64,000 nt of DNA from the NCBI RefSeq assembly GCF_025136295.1, contig NZ_CP062788.1:1326001-1390000 (forward strand), written 5' to 3'. The notes beneath the pieces were generated by a model. It was given only the letters and a program-made list of their open reading frames with translations. It did no database searches and was not told the origin of the DNA. This stretch comes from Aestuariispira ectoiniformans (lineage in GTDB: Bacteria; Pseudomonadota; Alphaproteobacteria; UBA8366; Aestuariispiraceae). Below are positions 17,617 through 25,770 of this stretch, piece by piece. The translations under genes and the position numbers were made by a program. Each line of letters begins with the position of its first letter. Positions within the stretch are counted from its first letter, which is position 1.

Positions 17617-17917
17617 TCTTCCTTCGGTAGTCCCGCCACCCCGAATTGATTCCTGGGCCGGTGACTTTGCGTCCCGCCGTCGCCGACGGTTTGCCTTGTC
17701 GGGAAATATTACTGTAACTCTATCGTCAGGCAAATGGTAAGGACAAGGGCAGAGATTGCTATCACGGCGCAATATTGCATATTTCTGTCCGGTTTTGTGT
17801 TGCCTGGCGCTGGAAGCTCTGCGACCATCGGCGAAACTTTCGCGGCCCCGTTCCCATCGGCGGCTGAGCGAGAGAGATAAGCATCCAGTTTTTGAAATGA
17901 AATTAGGGGAAGCAGCT
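17617..17917. other. 301-bp divergent intergenic region
   Basis: Control region between the FliL-like gene and frmA. It holds a perfect dyad CCGTCG-C-CGACGG at 17677-17689 and AT-rich stretches suited to promoters. No coding sequence is supported. A plus-strand frame from 17756 runs in-frame into frmA but lacks family character. Confidence 0.5.
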
Positions 17918-19030
17918 ATGGAGTCGCGTGCCGCAGTAGCCTTCAAAGCAGGGCAGCCGCTGTCTGTCGAAACCGTCACTGTGGACGGCCCGCGCGAGGG
18001 GGAAGTCCTCGTTGAAATCAAGGCGACTGGTGTATGCCATACGGATGCCTTCACGCTTTCCGGCGATGATCCGGAAGGCGAGTTCCCGGCGATCCTGGGC
18101 CACGAAGGCGCAGGTGTTGTCGTCGAGGTTGGACCGGGTGTGAAGAACCTGAAGAAGGGCGACCACGTCATTCCGCTTTACACGCCGGAATGCCGGGAGT
18201 GCGAATACTGCCTGAATCCGAAAACCAACCTGTGTCAGGCGATCCGTTCCACCCAGGGCCAGGGCGTCATGCCGGACGGTACCAGCCGTTTCTCCATCAA
18301 TGGTGAGAAAGTCCTGCATTACATGGGCTGCTCCACCTTCTCCAACTATACGGTCCTGCCGGAAATCTCGCTGGCGAAAATCCGTGAAGACGCCCCGTTC
18401 GACAAGGTCTGCTATATCGGTTGCGGCGTGACCACGGGCATCGGTGCAGTTGTCAACACCGCCAAGGTGGAACCGGGTTCCACGGTTGTCGTCTTCGGTC
18501 TGGGCGGTATCGGCCTGAACGTGATCCAGGGCGCGCGCCTGGTGGGTGCGGACCGGATCGTCGGTGTCGATATCAACCCGTCCAAAAAGCCGCTGGCGGA
18601 GAAATTCGGCATGACCGATTTCGTCAATCCGCTGGAAGTGGAAGGCGATCTGGTGCCCTATCTGGTCGACCTGACCGGTGGCGGGGCAGATTACAGCTTC
18701 GAATGCATCGGTCGTCCCGACACCATGCGTCAGGCATTGGAATGCTGCCACAAGGGCTGGGGTGAATCGATCATCATCGGTGTTGCCGGTGCCGGTCAGG
18801 AAATCTCCACCCGTCCGTTCCAACTGGTCACCGGCCGGTCCTGGCGCGGTACAGCTTTCGGTGGTGCGCGGGGCCGCACGGACGTGCCGAAAATCGTCGA
18901 CTGGTATATGGACGGCAAGATCAACATCGACGACATGATCACCCATGTCATGCCGCTCGATGAGATCAACACGGCCTTTGATCTGATGCATGAAGGCAAG
19001 TCGATCCGTTCGGTCGTCACCTTCGACTAA
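17918..19030 (+). CDS. frmA: S-(hydroxymethyl)glutathione dehydrogenase / class III alcohol dehydrogenase
   Basis: A 370-residue zinc dehydrogenase of normal class III length. It oxidises the glutathione-formaldehyde adduct to S-formylglutathione with NAD. The catalytic zinc site shows in VCHTDAF and GHEGAG, the structural zinc site in [17 protein letters not shown], and the nucleotide fold in [17 protein letters not shown]. The ATG at 17918 follows GGGGAAG. With fghA 140 bp downstream it forms the glutathione-dependent formaldehyde detoxification pathway. No frmR-type regulator is adjacent. Members can also reduce S-nitrosoglutathione, which fits the NO-linked genes near 62.8 kb. Confidence 0.96.
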   Translation: MESRAAVAFKAGQPLSVETVTVDGPREGEVLVEIKATGVCHTDAFTLSGDDPEGEFPAILGHEGAGVVVEVGPGVKNLKKGDHVIPLYTPECRECEYCLNPKTNLCQAIRSTQGQGVMPDGTSRFSINGEKVLHYMGCSTFSNYTVLPEISLAKIREDAPFDKVCYIGCGVTTGIGAVVNTAKVEPGSTVVVFGLGGIGLNVIQGARLVGADRIVGVDINPSKKPLAEKFGMTDFVNPLEVEGDLVPYLVDLTGGGADYSFECIGRPDTMRQALECCHKGWGESIIIGVAGAGQEISTRPFQLVTGRSWRGTAFGGARGRTDVPKIVDWYMDGKINIDDMITHVMPLDEINTAFDLMHEGKSIRSVVTFD

Positions 19031-19048
19031 GACGGATGTGCCATCGAG

Positions 19049-19083
19049 AAAGGCTCGCTGCAAATTCTGTGGCGGGCCTTTTT
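19049..19083 (+). terminator. Rho-independent terminator after frmA
   Basis: AAAGGCTCGC (19049-19058) pairs with GCGGGCCTTT (19072-19081) over 10 bp with one T-G wobble, a 13-base loop and a T5 tail. fghA therefore probably has its own promoter or depends on read-through. Confidence 0.8.
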
Positions 19084-19170
19084 GGGTAGTGAGATAGGAA
19101 AGACCTTGGGCCGAACCCCGGGGTGATGTAATTTTAAATCAGCAAGTTATTACTATTCTGTGGGGATGGC

Positions 19171-20010
19171 ATGAGTCTGGAAACAGTCAGTGAGCAGAAA
19201 TGTTTTGGTGGTGTGCAGGGTGTTTACAGGCATCAGAGCACGTCGACCGGAACAGAGATGGAATTTGCGGTTTTCCAGCCGGAAGCGGCCCGGCATAAAC
19301 CCTTGCCGGTCCTGTTTTACCTGTCGGGTCTGACCTGCACCTGGGAAAATGCGACCGTCAAGGCCGGTGCGCAGCAATATGCGGTCGAACATGGCCTGAT
19401 CCTGGTGTTCCCCGATACCAGCCCGCGTGGCGAAGGCGTTGCCAATGACGAGGCCTATGACCTGGGCCAGGGCGCGGGCTTCTATCTGAATGCGACCGAA
19501 GCGCCCTGGGCGCCGCATTTCAGGATGGAAGACTATGTGGTCAAGGAACTGCCGGGGCTGATTGCCAATAATTTTGCGGCGGATATCGACCGTCTTGGCA
19601 TTACCGGCCATTCGATGGGCGGGCATGGGGCGTTGACCCTGGCGCTCAAGAATCCGGATTTGTTTAAGTCCCTGTCGGCCTTTGCGCCGATTGTCTCGCC
19701 GATCAACTGCCCCTGGGGGCAGAAGGCGCTGAACAGCTATCTGGGTGAGGACGTTTCCAAATGGGGACAGTATGACGCCTGCACCCTGATTGATACGGTC
19801 GGCTGGGCCCATGACATTCTGGTGGATCAGGGGGCTGCGGATAACTTCCTGGAAACCGAACTTCTGCCGGACCTGCTCGTGCGGGCCTGCGGCCGCCGGA
19901 ATGTGCCGCTGACCCTGCGCATGCAGGAAGGCTACGACCACAGCTACTACTTCATTGCCAGCTTCATCGGCGAACATATCGCCTGGCATGCGGAGCGATT
20001 GAAGAAATAA
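19171..20010 (+). CDS. fghA: S-formylglutathione hydrolase
   Basis: A 279-residue alpha/beta-hydrolase of the esterase D family. It hydrolyses S-formylglutathione to formate and glutathione, the second step after frmA. The nucleophile elbow GHSMGGHG and the C-terminal His in GYDHSYYF are visible, as is the early LPVLFYLSGLTCTWEN segment typical of the family. The length is normal. GGGG at 19162-19165 precedes the ATG. It acts in the cytoplasm. Confidence 0.96.
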   Translation: MSLETVSEQKCFGGVQGVYRHQSTSTGTEMEFAVFQPEAARHKPLPVLFYLSGLTCTWENATVKAGAQQYAVEHGLILVFPDTSPRGEGVANDEAYDLGQGAGFYLNATEAPWAPHFRMEDYVVKELPGLIANNFAADIDRLGITGHSMGGHGALTLALKNPDLFKSLSAFAPIVSPINCPWGQKALNSYLGEDVSKWGQYDACTLIDTVGWAHDILVDQGAADNFLETELLPDLLVRACGRRNVPLTLRMQEGYDHSYYFIASFIGEHIAWHAERLKK

Positions 20011-20039
20011 CTCCTGCCGCGACGGTATGTGCGAAACAA

Positions 20040-20062
20040 AGGCCGGGGGATTTCCCCGGCCT
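20040..20062 (-). terminator. terminator of the TPR-glycosyltransferase gene (possibly bidirectional)
   Basis: AGGCCGGGG and CCCCGGCCT pair over 9 bp around a 5-base loop. In the minus direction it is followed by TTTGTTTCGC, so it best serves the minus-strand gene ending at 20069. It may also stop fghA transcripts. Confidence 0.7.
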
Positions 20063-20068
20063 CTTGCT

Positions 20069-21460
20069 TTAGAAGGCGGTCAGTTGGTCCCTGACGCGCC
20101 GGATGGCGCCGTCCCGGTCGCCGGGCTTTTCCTGACGGAACAGTGTCATGGTCGGATACCAGGGGCTGTCGTCGCGACCCAGCTGCCAGCGCCAGTCCGG
20201 TGCATGAGGCAGTATCACCCAGACGGGTTTTCCCAATGCTCCGGTGAGATGGGCGATAGAGGTATCAACCGTGATAATCAAATCCATATCCCGGATCAGG
20301 GCCGCGGTATCGGCGAAATCCCGGATATGGGGGCTGAGATCCGGCAACAGCGGGGATAGGTGCAATGCCGCGATCTGGCCTGCGGCGGCCCCCATTTGGA
20401 AACTGAAGAAATCCGTATCCGGGCAGTCCAGCAGGGGAGAGAGCGATGACAGCGGCAAGGACCGGTTGCGGTCGTTGTTATGGCTGGGCTTTCCGGCCCA
20501 GGCCAGGCCGACACGTCGGTGCCGTTTCTCTGCAGCCAGGGCCGGGATGTTGGTCGTCGGAGGCATCAGATAGGGAATATCTGCCGGGATTGTCCGGTCG
20601 TCAACGGTCCCGCAAAACCGGGGCAGGCTGAGCAGGGCGACTGCAGCATCGGCACGAGGTAACGCCTCATGCTGGCGGGCGGCAATATCAATACCTGCCA
20701 GGGCAGGGCTTGCCCGCAAGAGACGGCAGAGGGGTGGCTGGCACTCGAAGACGACCCGTTTCGCCTTGCCGCGCAACAGGGGAAGGTAGCGGCAGAACTG
20801 AATGCTGTCACCGAGGCCCTGCTCTGCATAGACAAGTAATGTGCCGTCGAGATCATTGCCGTCCCAGCCCGGGATGTCCTGATGTTGCGGTGGGCTTTGC
20901 GGCAACATCCATCGGGCCTCATATTGGGCAAACCCCTGTTTCAGATCGCCGCTTAACAGCAACGTCAGGGCCATGTCCCAGGCAAGGTCGGGCTTGTCAT
21001 AACCTTTGGCGGCTGCTGTTTCGAAGGATGTGATGGCGGCGGCTATATCTCCGCGCTCACGCAGGCAGAGGCCTAGATTGTAGTGCGTTTCCGGACTGTC
21101 CGGTGAAAGCGCCAGAGACTGCCTGTGAGCATGTTCCGCCTCTTCCAATTGCCCCAGGTCACGCAGGGCGTTGCCCAGGTTCGACCAGCAGCGTCCATCT
21201 TCAGGCAGCAGGCCGACGCTGTGCTTCAGATACAGGGCTGCTGCGTCCAGTTGCCCCTGCCGCCGCATGAGAACACCCAGATTGATCCAGGCCGGGGCGA
21301 AGTCGGGATAGGATTTCAGGATGGCAAGATAGCAGGCCTCGGCCTCGTCCAGGCGGTTGGCCTGGTGATGATCCAGCGCCACTTTTAGGAGGGCAGCCGC
21401 AGATGAGGCCCCATTGTCGACCACCGGGTTTGCCCTGTCTGCGGTGTCTGTCTCGCTCAT
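20069..21460 (-). CDS. TPR protein with C-terminal GT9-like glycosyltransferase domain
   Basis: A 463-residue protein. Residues ~20-190 contain tandem TPR helices (PDFAPAWINLGVLMRRQGQL, EDGRCWSNLGNALRDLGQLE, SPETHYNLGLCLRERGD). The rest resembles ADP-heptose:LPS heptosyltransferases: LLVYAEQGLGDSIQFCRYLP near the start of the domain and DLIITVDTSIAHLTGALGKP near the donor site. Similar fusions are common in alphaproteobacteria and are presumed to glycosylate proteins or surface polymers; the substrate is unknown. It lies 57 bp downstream of asd on the same strand with no terminator between, so read-through from asd is likely. Confidence 0.82.
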   Translation of the reverse strand: MSETDTADRANPVVDNGASSAAALLKVALDHHQANRLDEAEACYLAILKSYPDFAPAWINLGVLMRRQGQLDAAALYLKHSVGLLPEDGRCWSNLGNALRDLGQLEEAEHAHRQSLALSPDSPETHYNLGLCLRERGDIAAAITSFETAAAKGYDKPDLAWDMALTLLLSGDLKQGFAQYEARWMLPQSPPQHQDIPGWDGNDLDGTLLVYAEQGLGDSIQFCRYLPLLRGKAKRVVFECQPPLCRLLRASPALAGIDIAARQHEALPRADAAVALLSLPRFCGTVDDRTIPADIPYLMPPTTNIPALAAEKRHRRVGLAWAGKPSHNNDRNRSLPLSSLSPLLDCPDTDFFSFQMGAAAGQIAALHLSPLLPDLSPHIRDFADTAALIRDMDLIITVDTSIAHLTGALGKPVWVILPHAPDWRWQLGRDDSPWYPTMTLFRQEKPGDRDGAIRRVRDQLTAF

Positions 21461-21517
21461 AGAGAAAGAGTAGCCGCAGTCGGCCCGGTGGTCGAGATGG
21501 ATTATCAGGGCGAAGGT

Positions 21518-22537
21518 TTAGCCCAGCAAGTCGCGTTTGATCAGTTCTTCGGCGATCTGCACAGTGTTGAGGGCAGCACCCTTGCGCAGGTTGTCGGAAA
21601 CAACCCAGATGTTGAGGCCGTTATCAATGGTGCTGTCTTCGCGGATGCGGCTGACATAAACGGCGTCTTCACCGGCGCATTCTTCCGGGGTGACGTAACC
21701 TTCATCCTGGCGGTGGTCGAAGACCGTCACGCCCGGTGCGTTCTTGAGGATTTCGCGGGCCTCATCGGCGCTGATTTCCCGGTCGAACTCAAGGTTGATG
21801 GATTCCGCATGACCGATGAAGACCGGGACACGGACACAGGTCGCGGAGACCTTGATTTTCGGGTCCAGAATCTTCTTGGTCTCAACGACCATTTTCCACT
21901 CTTCCTTGGTGGAGCCGTCATCCATGAAGACGTCGATATGCGGGATTACGTTAAACGCGATCTGTTTGGGGAATTTTTCCTTCACGATCGGGTCGTTCAC
22001 ATAAATCGCGCGGGTCTGGTTGAACAGCTCATCCATGGCTTCCTTGCCACCGCCAGAAACCGACTGATAGGTGGAGACCACGACGCGTTTGATGCCGGCT
22101 GCTTCATGCAGCGGTTTCAGGGCCGCGACCATCTGGATGGTGGAGCAGTTCGGGTTGGCGATGATGCCTTTCTTGCGCCAGCCTTCCAACGCTTCCGGGT
22201 TTACCTCCGGCACCACCAGCGGCACATCCGGGTCCATGCGGAACTGGGATGTGTTGTCGATGACAACAGCACCGGCGGCAGCGGCCTTCGGGGAAAATTC
22301 CGCGCTGACTTTTGCACCCGGCGAGGACAGAACGATGTCGGTGCCGGTGAAGTCGAAGGTGGCCAGGTCCTGTGCCTTGATGGTCTTGTCTTCGCCGTAG
22401 GAAATTTCCGTACCGACGGAACGGGAGGAAGCGAGTGCTACCACCTCGTCAGCGGGGAAATTGCGTTCGGCCATCGTTTTCAATACTTCGCGCCCGACAT
22501 TACCCGTGGCGCCGACTACTGCGACCTTATATCCCAT
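21518..22537 (-). CDS. asd: aspartate-semialdehyde dehydrogenase
   Basis: A 339-residue enzyme that reduces aspartyl phosphate to aspartate semialdehyde with NADPH, the branch point to lysine/diaminopimelate, threonine and methionine. The start MGYKVAVVGATGNVGREVL is the Rossmann loop, ANPNCSTIQMV holds the catalytic Cys, and VRVPVFIGHAESI the active-site His. The ATG at 22537 is certain by homology, although the frame extends further upstream. A TTGACA hexamer lies at 22568-22573 on the minus strand but without a clear -10. Confidence 0.96.
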   Translation of the reverse strand: MGYKVAVVGATGNVGREVLKTMAERNFPADEVVALASSRSVGTEISYGEDKTIKAQDLATFDFTGTDIVLSSPGAKVSAEFSPKAAAAGAVVIDNTSQFRMDPDVPLVVPEVNPEALEGWRKKGIIANPNCSTIQMVAALKPLHEAAGIKRVVVSTYQSVSGGGKEAMDELFNQTRAIYVNDPIVKEKFPKQIAFNVIPHIDVFMDDGSTKEEWKMVVETKKILDPKIKVSATCVRVPVFIGHAESINLEFDREISADEAREILKNAPGVTVFDHRQDEGYVTPEECAGEDAVYVSRIREDSTIDNGLNIWVVSDNLRKGAALNTVQIAEELIKRDLLG

Positions 22538-22587
22538 TTTCTTACCAGTCTTCCGTGTTCGAGTTACTGTCAAATCGCCACCCATAC

Positions 22588-22617
22588 AAAAAAGGCCGGG
22601 GAAGAAGAACCCCAGCC
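22588..22617 (-). terminator. Rho-independent terminator of the 47-codon gene
   Basis: Read on the minus strand, GGCTGGGG pairs with CCCCGGCC (8 bp, one T-G wobble) around an 8-base loop and runs into six T. It sits between the small gene and asd. Confidence 0.8.
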
Positions 22618-22647
22618 TGCTTGCATGTGCGCACGAGGTTCTTCCAG

Positions 22648-22791
22648 CTAGGTGCCGGTCTTGGTGGTCTTGGTGGTTTTCTTCGCGGTGGTCGGCATCA
22701 CAAAAGATGCAGCCATCCCGCAAATGCGCGCATGCTTCGGATCGTGGCCAGTGCCACGCCGCATAATACGGATATCCGAGAAGTCGCGCAT
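22648..22791 (-). CDS. unannotated 47-residue basic protein
   Basis: A short gene translated here by hand. The protein begins MRDFSDIRIMRRGTGHDPKH, continues through ARICGMAASFV and ends in a Lys/Thr-rich tail (PTTAKKTTKTTKTGT). The case for it being real: GAGGAA lies an ideal six bases before the ATG, a Rho-independent terminator follows 31 bp after the stop, and a plausible promoter (TTGATT-17-TAAAAG on the minus strand) lies upstream. I do not recognise a family. The basic tail suggests contact with nucleic acid or the ribosome, but that is a guess. Confidence 0.6.
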   Translation of the reverse strand: MRDFSDIRIMRRGTGHDPKHARICGMAASFVMPTTAKKTTKTTKTGT

Positions 22792-22894
22792 ATGTGTTTC
22801 CTCAAAACCAAAACAGGGTTCTTTTACGGATAAGCAGAGCAGAAATCAAGTGTCCTGTCCAATAGTCGCATCGGTAATCTTCGTTTAGAAAAGT

Positions 22895-22915
22895 CACCCG
22901 CCCCGCAATCGGGTG
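22895..22915 (-). terminator. possible terminator after the YjdF-like gene
   Basis: On the minus strand CACCCG and CGGGTG pair over 6 bp around a 9-base loop and are followed by ACTTTTC. It lies 25 bp past the stop of the YjdF-like gene. Weak stem, weak tail. Confidence 0.45.
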
Positions 22916-22939
22916 GTCGTTCGGGGATGTCGGGTCTGT

Positions 22940-23575
22940 TTAATCACGCTGATTGCCGTGCAAAGTCTTCAACTGCCGGTCATGGACATGGCGCAAGACC
23001 ACCTGGGCAAGGATTGCACCCAGCAGGGCAAGTGCCATATCCGTCTGGGTGTCCCAGACGTCCCCTTGCGTACCGAGGAAGGCATCGGCGGCGGTGCCGG
23101 TCAGAACAGCCGCCAGCCATTCCACCAGTTCGTAAAGGGCGCTTATCCCCAGACAGCAAAGCGTTATGATTGCAAACAACCAGCCACCGGGGCGAAGCGG
23201 TGTCAGCCGGATCAGGAGTTCCCGTGCGATGATGGCCGGGATTAATCCCTGCGCCAGATGACCCAGCCGGTCATAGTGATTGCGCTGCCAGCCCATCCAG
23301 TCACTGACCCAATCGCCGAGTGGCACCTCTGCATAAGTGTAATGCGCGCCAACCAACAGGATGACGGCGTGAACCCAGATCAGGCAAAGGGTTAAAAGGG
23401 TTAGTGGGAAACGCCGACAGGTCCAGCCCAGGATCGGGACGGCAATGAATATCGGCGCGGCCTCCAGCCACCAGGTCAGGCGGTCGGCGGCGTCGACCCA
23501 GGACCAGACGAGAATAGGAAACAAGCCCAGCAACAGGCCGGGTTCTATCCATCCGGTCCGGGGTTTCGCCGTCAT
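22940..23575 (-). CDS. YjdF-like (DUF2238) integral membrane protein
   Basis: A 211-residue inner-membrane protein with about six helices. The WQRNHYDRLGHLAQGLIPAIIARELLIRL and YELVEWLAA segments match the YjdF/DUF2238 family, whose function is unknown. The ATG at 23575 overlaps the TGA of the upstream GST gene (ATGA, 23572-23575), so the two are translationally coupled. Whether they share a pathway is not shown. Confidence 0.85.
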   Translation of the reverse strand: MTAKPRTGWIEPGLLLGLFPILVWSWVDAADRLTWWLEAAPIFIAVPILGWTCRRFPLTLLTLCLIWVHAVILLVGAHYTYAEVPLGDWVSDWMGWQRNHYDRLGHLAQGLIPAIIARELLIRLTPLRPGGWLFAIITLCCLGISALYELVEWLAAVLTGTAADAFLGTQGDVWDTQTDMALALLGAILAQVVLRHVHDRQLKTLHGNQRD

Positions 23576-24234
23576 GCGTCCTGTTGCTCCAGCGCATTCC
23601 ATTCGGCCAGGTTGCGGCCAAAGGGGAACATGACATGTGTCTGAAAGGCCGGCCGTTCCTTCAACCGTTCCTGCCAGGCCTGGATGTGGGGGCGCTTATG
23701 GTGGGGAACGGCCATCTCGTAATAACGATAGATCGCACCACCCAGCGGAATGTCGGCCATGGTGAATGTATCGCCAGCCACGTATTCATGCTTTGCCAGT
23801 TGCTCATCCAGAATATCCAACAGGCCCCCCAAGTCCGCATTCAGGGAAAAGATGCGGCCCTGGTCCCGTTTGCCTTCCTCCGTCCTGACCACGGCAATCA
23901 GAAGGCCGAGGAAGGGACCGAAGACAGTGGTCTTGTACCATTCCATCCATTGGTCTGCGATGGCGAAGGCCTGCGGATCTTCCGGCGCGAGCGTCCCTTT
24001 TGCATATTTGGTGGAGAGGTAACGGATAATCGCCTGGCTTTCGAACAGGACGAAGCCGTCATCGTTGATCACCGGGATTTTACCGTTGGGGTTCATCTCC
24101 AGGTATTCTGGCGTATCAACGCCACCGAAGGAACCGCCCGCATTGTGGCGTTCGAATTCAATCCCCAATTCGCCTACTGTCCACATCACCGGCATTACGT
24201 TGTTTGAATTCCGGCGCCCCCAGATTTGCAGCAT
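23572..24234 (-). CDS. glutathione S-transferase family protein
   Basis: A 220-residue GST. The N-terminal thioredoxin-like domain has the glutathione-binding GKIPVINDDGFVLFESQAI stretch; the C-terminal helical domain includes YVAGDTFTMADIPLGGAIYR. The N-terminal active-site segment reads RRNSNNVMPVMW, so Ser or Asn would be the catalytic residue. Substrates cannot be inferred. It is coupled by a 4-bp overlap to the YjdF-like gene. The strong hairpin upstream is probably the leuB terminator, so expression needs a local promoter or read-through. Confidence 0.92.
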   Translation of the reverse strand: MLQIWGRRNSNNVMPVMWTVGELGIEFERHNAGGSFGGVDTPEYLEMNPNGKIPVINDDGFVLFESQAIIRYLSTKYAKGTLAPEDPQAFAIADQWMEWYKTTVFGPFLGLLIAVVRTEEGKRDQGRIFSLNADLGGLLDILDEQLAKHEYVAGDTFTMADIPLGGAIYRYYEMAVPHHKRPHIQAWQERLKERPAFQTHVMFPFGRNLAEWNALEQQDA

Positions 24235-24264
24235 GTTTTCAATCCTTTGATGTCACGAAAGAAA

Positions 24265-24298
24265 ATGGCCTGGGACGACTATAAGCGTCCCAGGCCAT
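24265..24298 (-). terminator. strong terminator after leuB
   Basis: Two 13-base arms (24265-24277 and 24286-24298) pair perfectly around an 8-base loop. On the minus strand the stem is followed by TTTCTTTCG. It lies 28 bp past the leuB stop. Confidence 0.85.
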
Positions 24299-24325
24299 CA
24301 CTCAAAGAATTTATGGAAGGCAGTC

Positions 24326-25438
24326 TTAGGCGGCCTGTTCATCCAAGGCGCGGATGATGGCGTCGCCAAAGCCGGTGGTGCCGACCTGTTCACAGCCGTC
24401 GGCCATGATATCGCCGGTGCGTTTGCCGGATTTCATCGCCATCTGGACGGCATTTTCGATCAGGTCCGCATCTTCCTGCAGGTCGAAGGAATAACGCAGC
24501 GTCATCGCAAAGCTCAACATCATGGCGCTGGGGTTTGCCAGGTCCTGACCGGCGATGTCGGGTGCGGAACCGTGGACCGGCTCGTAAAGTGCTTTGCGGC
24601 GACCGAATTCATCAACCGCACCGAGGCTGGCCGACGGCAGCATGCCGAGCGAGCCCGTGCACATGGCAGCCGCGTCGGACAGCAGGTCGCCGAACAGGTT
24701 GTCGGTGACGATCACGTCGAACTGTTTCGGGTTGCGGACCAACTGCATGGCGCAGTTGTCGGCATACATATGCTGCAGCTCGATATCGCTATAGCCGCCG
24801 CTTTCGTGCAGCGCGGTCACAGTCTTGCGCCAGAAGACGCCGGTTTCCATGACATTGGCCTTTTCGACGGAATGTACTTTGCTGTTCCGTTTGCGCGCGA
24901 GGTCGAAGGCAACTTCCGCGACGCGTTCCACTTCGGCCTTGGTATAGGCCTGGGTGTCGACGCAGCGTTCCACGCCTTCATAGACCTGCATGCCGCGCGG
25001 CTCGCCGAAATAGACACCGGCGGTCAGCTCGCGAACGATCATGATATCCAGTCCCTGGATGACTTCCGGCTTCAGGGTGGATGCGTCGAGCAGCGCGTCA
25101 AAGGTGACGGCCGGGCGCAGGTTGGCGAAGAGGTCCATTTCCTTGCGCAGGCGCAGCAGGCCCGCTTCCGGGCGTGCATGGCGTTCCACATTGTCATACT
25201 GCGGGCCGCCGACGGCGCCGAAGAGCACCGCATCGGCATCCATGGCGTCCTGCATGGTCTCGTCCGTGACGGCCTGCTTGTGCACGTCATAGCAGGCGCC
25301 GCCGACAAGACCGTCCTTGATATCGAAGTTGACGGCGCGGCGTTTCGCCATCCAGTCGACCACGCGGCGGACCTGGTTGCAGACTTCGGGGCCGATCCCG
25401 TCGCCGGGCAGCATGAGAAGGGTCTTGTTGGATGCCAT
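24326..25438 (-). CDS. leuB: 3-isopropylmalate dehydrogenase
   Basis: A 370-residue NAD-dependent beta-decarboxylating dehydrogenase, third step of leucine synthesis. The start [19 protein letters not shown] is typical, [14 protein letters not shown] and [20 protein letters not shown] carry catalytic residues, and [19 protein letters not shown] is the cofactor motif. The ATG at 25438 has GGGAG about 12 bases upstream. It is separated from leuCD by two plus-strand genes, so it is a distinct transcription unit. No leucine-rich leader peptide was seen upstream. Confidence 0.97.
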   Translation of the reverse strand: MASNKTLLMLPGDGIGPEVCNQVRRVVDWMAKRRAVNFDIKDGLVGGACYDVHKQAVTDETMQDAMDADAVLFGAVGGPQYDNVERHARPEAGLLRLRKEMDLFANLRPAVTFDALLDASTLKPEVIQGLDIMIVRELTAGVYFGEPRGMQVYEGVERCVDTQAYTKAEVERVAEVAFDLARKRNSKVHSVEKANVMETGVFWRKTVTALHESGGYSDIELQHMYADNCAMQLVRNPKQFDVIVTDNLFGDLLSDAAAMCTGSLGMLPSASLGAVDEFGRRKALYEPVHGSAPDIAGQDLANPSAMMLSFAMTLRYSFDLQEDADLIENAVQMAMKSGKRTGDIMADGCEQVGTTGFGDAIIRALDEQAA

Positions 25439-25770
25439 GGCTTGCGACACTCCCTGTGATTTGTGAAAGGTCATTTCAACTTTTCGGGATTATGGATACG
25501 GATCAATCCCATTTGGCCGCTGTTTTAACGGTAGTTTCCGGGTTTGACCAGACCGCAGCAAAGGCAAAACCGCCTGTCCCGGGGGGAAAGAATAAAGTCT
25601 CTATCTTCCAGGTTTGTGACCCTTAGGTGACATACAGTTTTACCTTTCTTTAGGAATATCCAGATATTTTAGGCGCTTAGAATAATGGGGGACCTGCGGA
25701 TCATCCGGGGTTCAAGGCTTTTTTTATGTGGGTTTAACGGCAATGTTGGCCGGGTCTCCAAGGGGGCACT
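25439..25770. other. 332-bp divergent region between leuB and a chemoreceptor gene
   Basis: No gene seen. It contains a short perfect dyad, AATATC-CA-GATATT, at 25655-25668, on the chemoreceptor side. No leader peptide with Leu runs and no T-box or attenuator could be recognised on the leuB side. Confidence 0.45.

Noticed and set aside
17617..18171. N-terminal extension of the FliL-like protein into frmA
   Set aside because: The added residues are the complement of frmA and its upstream region; the membrane protein starts naturally at 17616 or 17613 with a good ribosome site.
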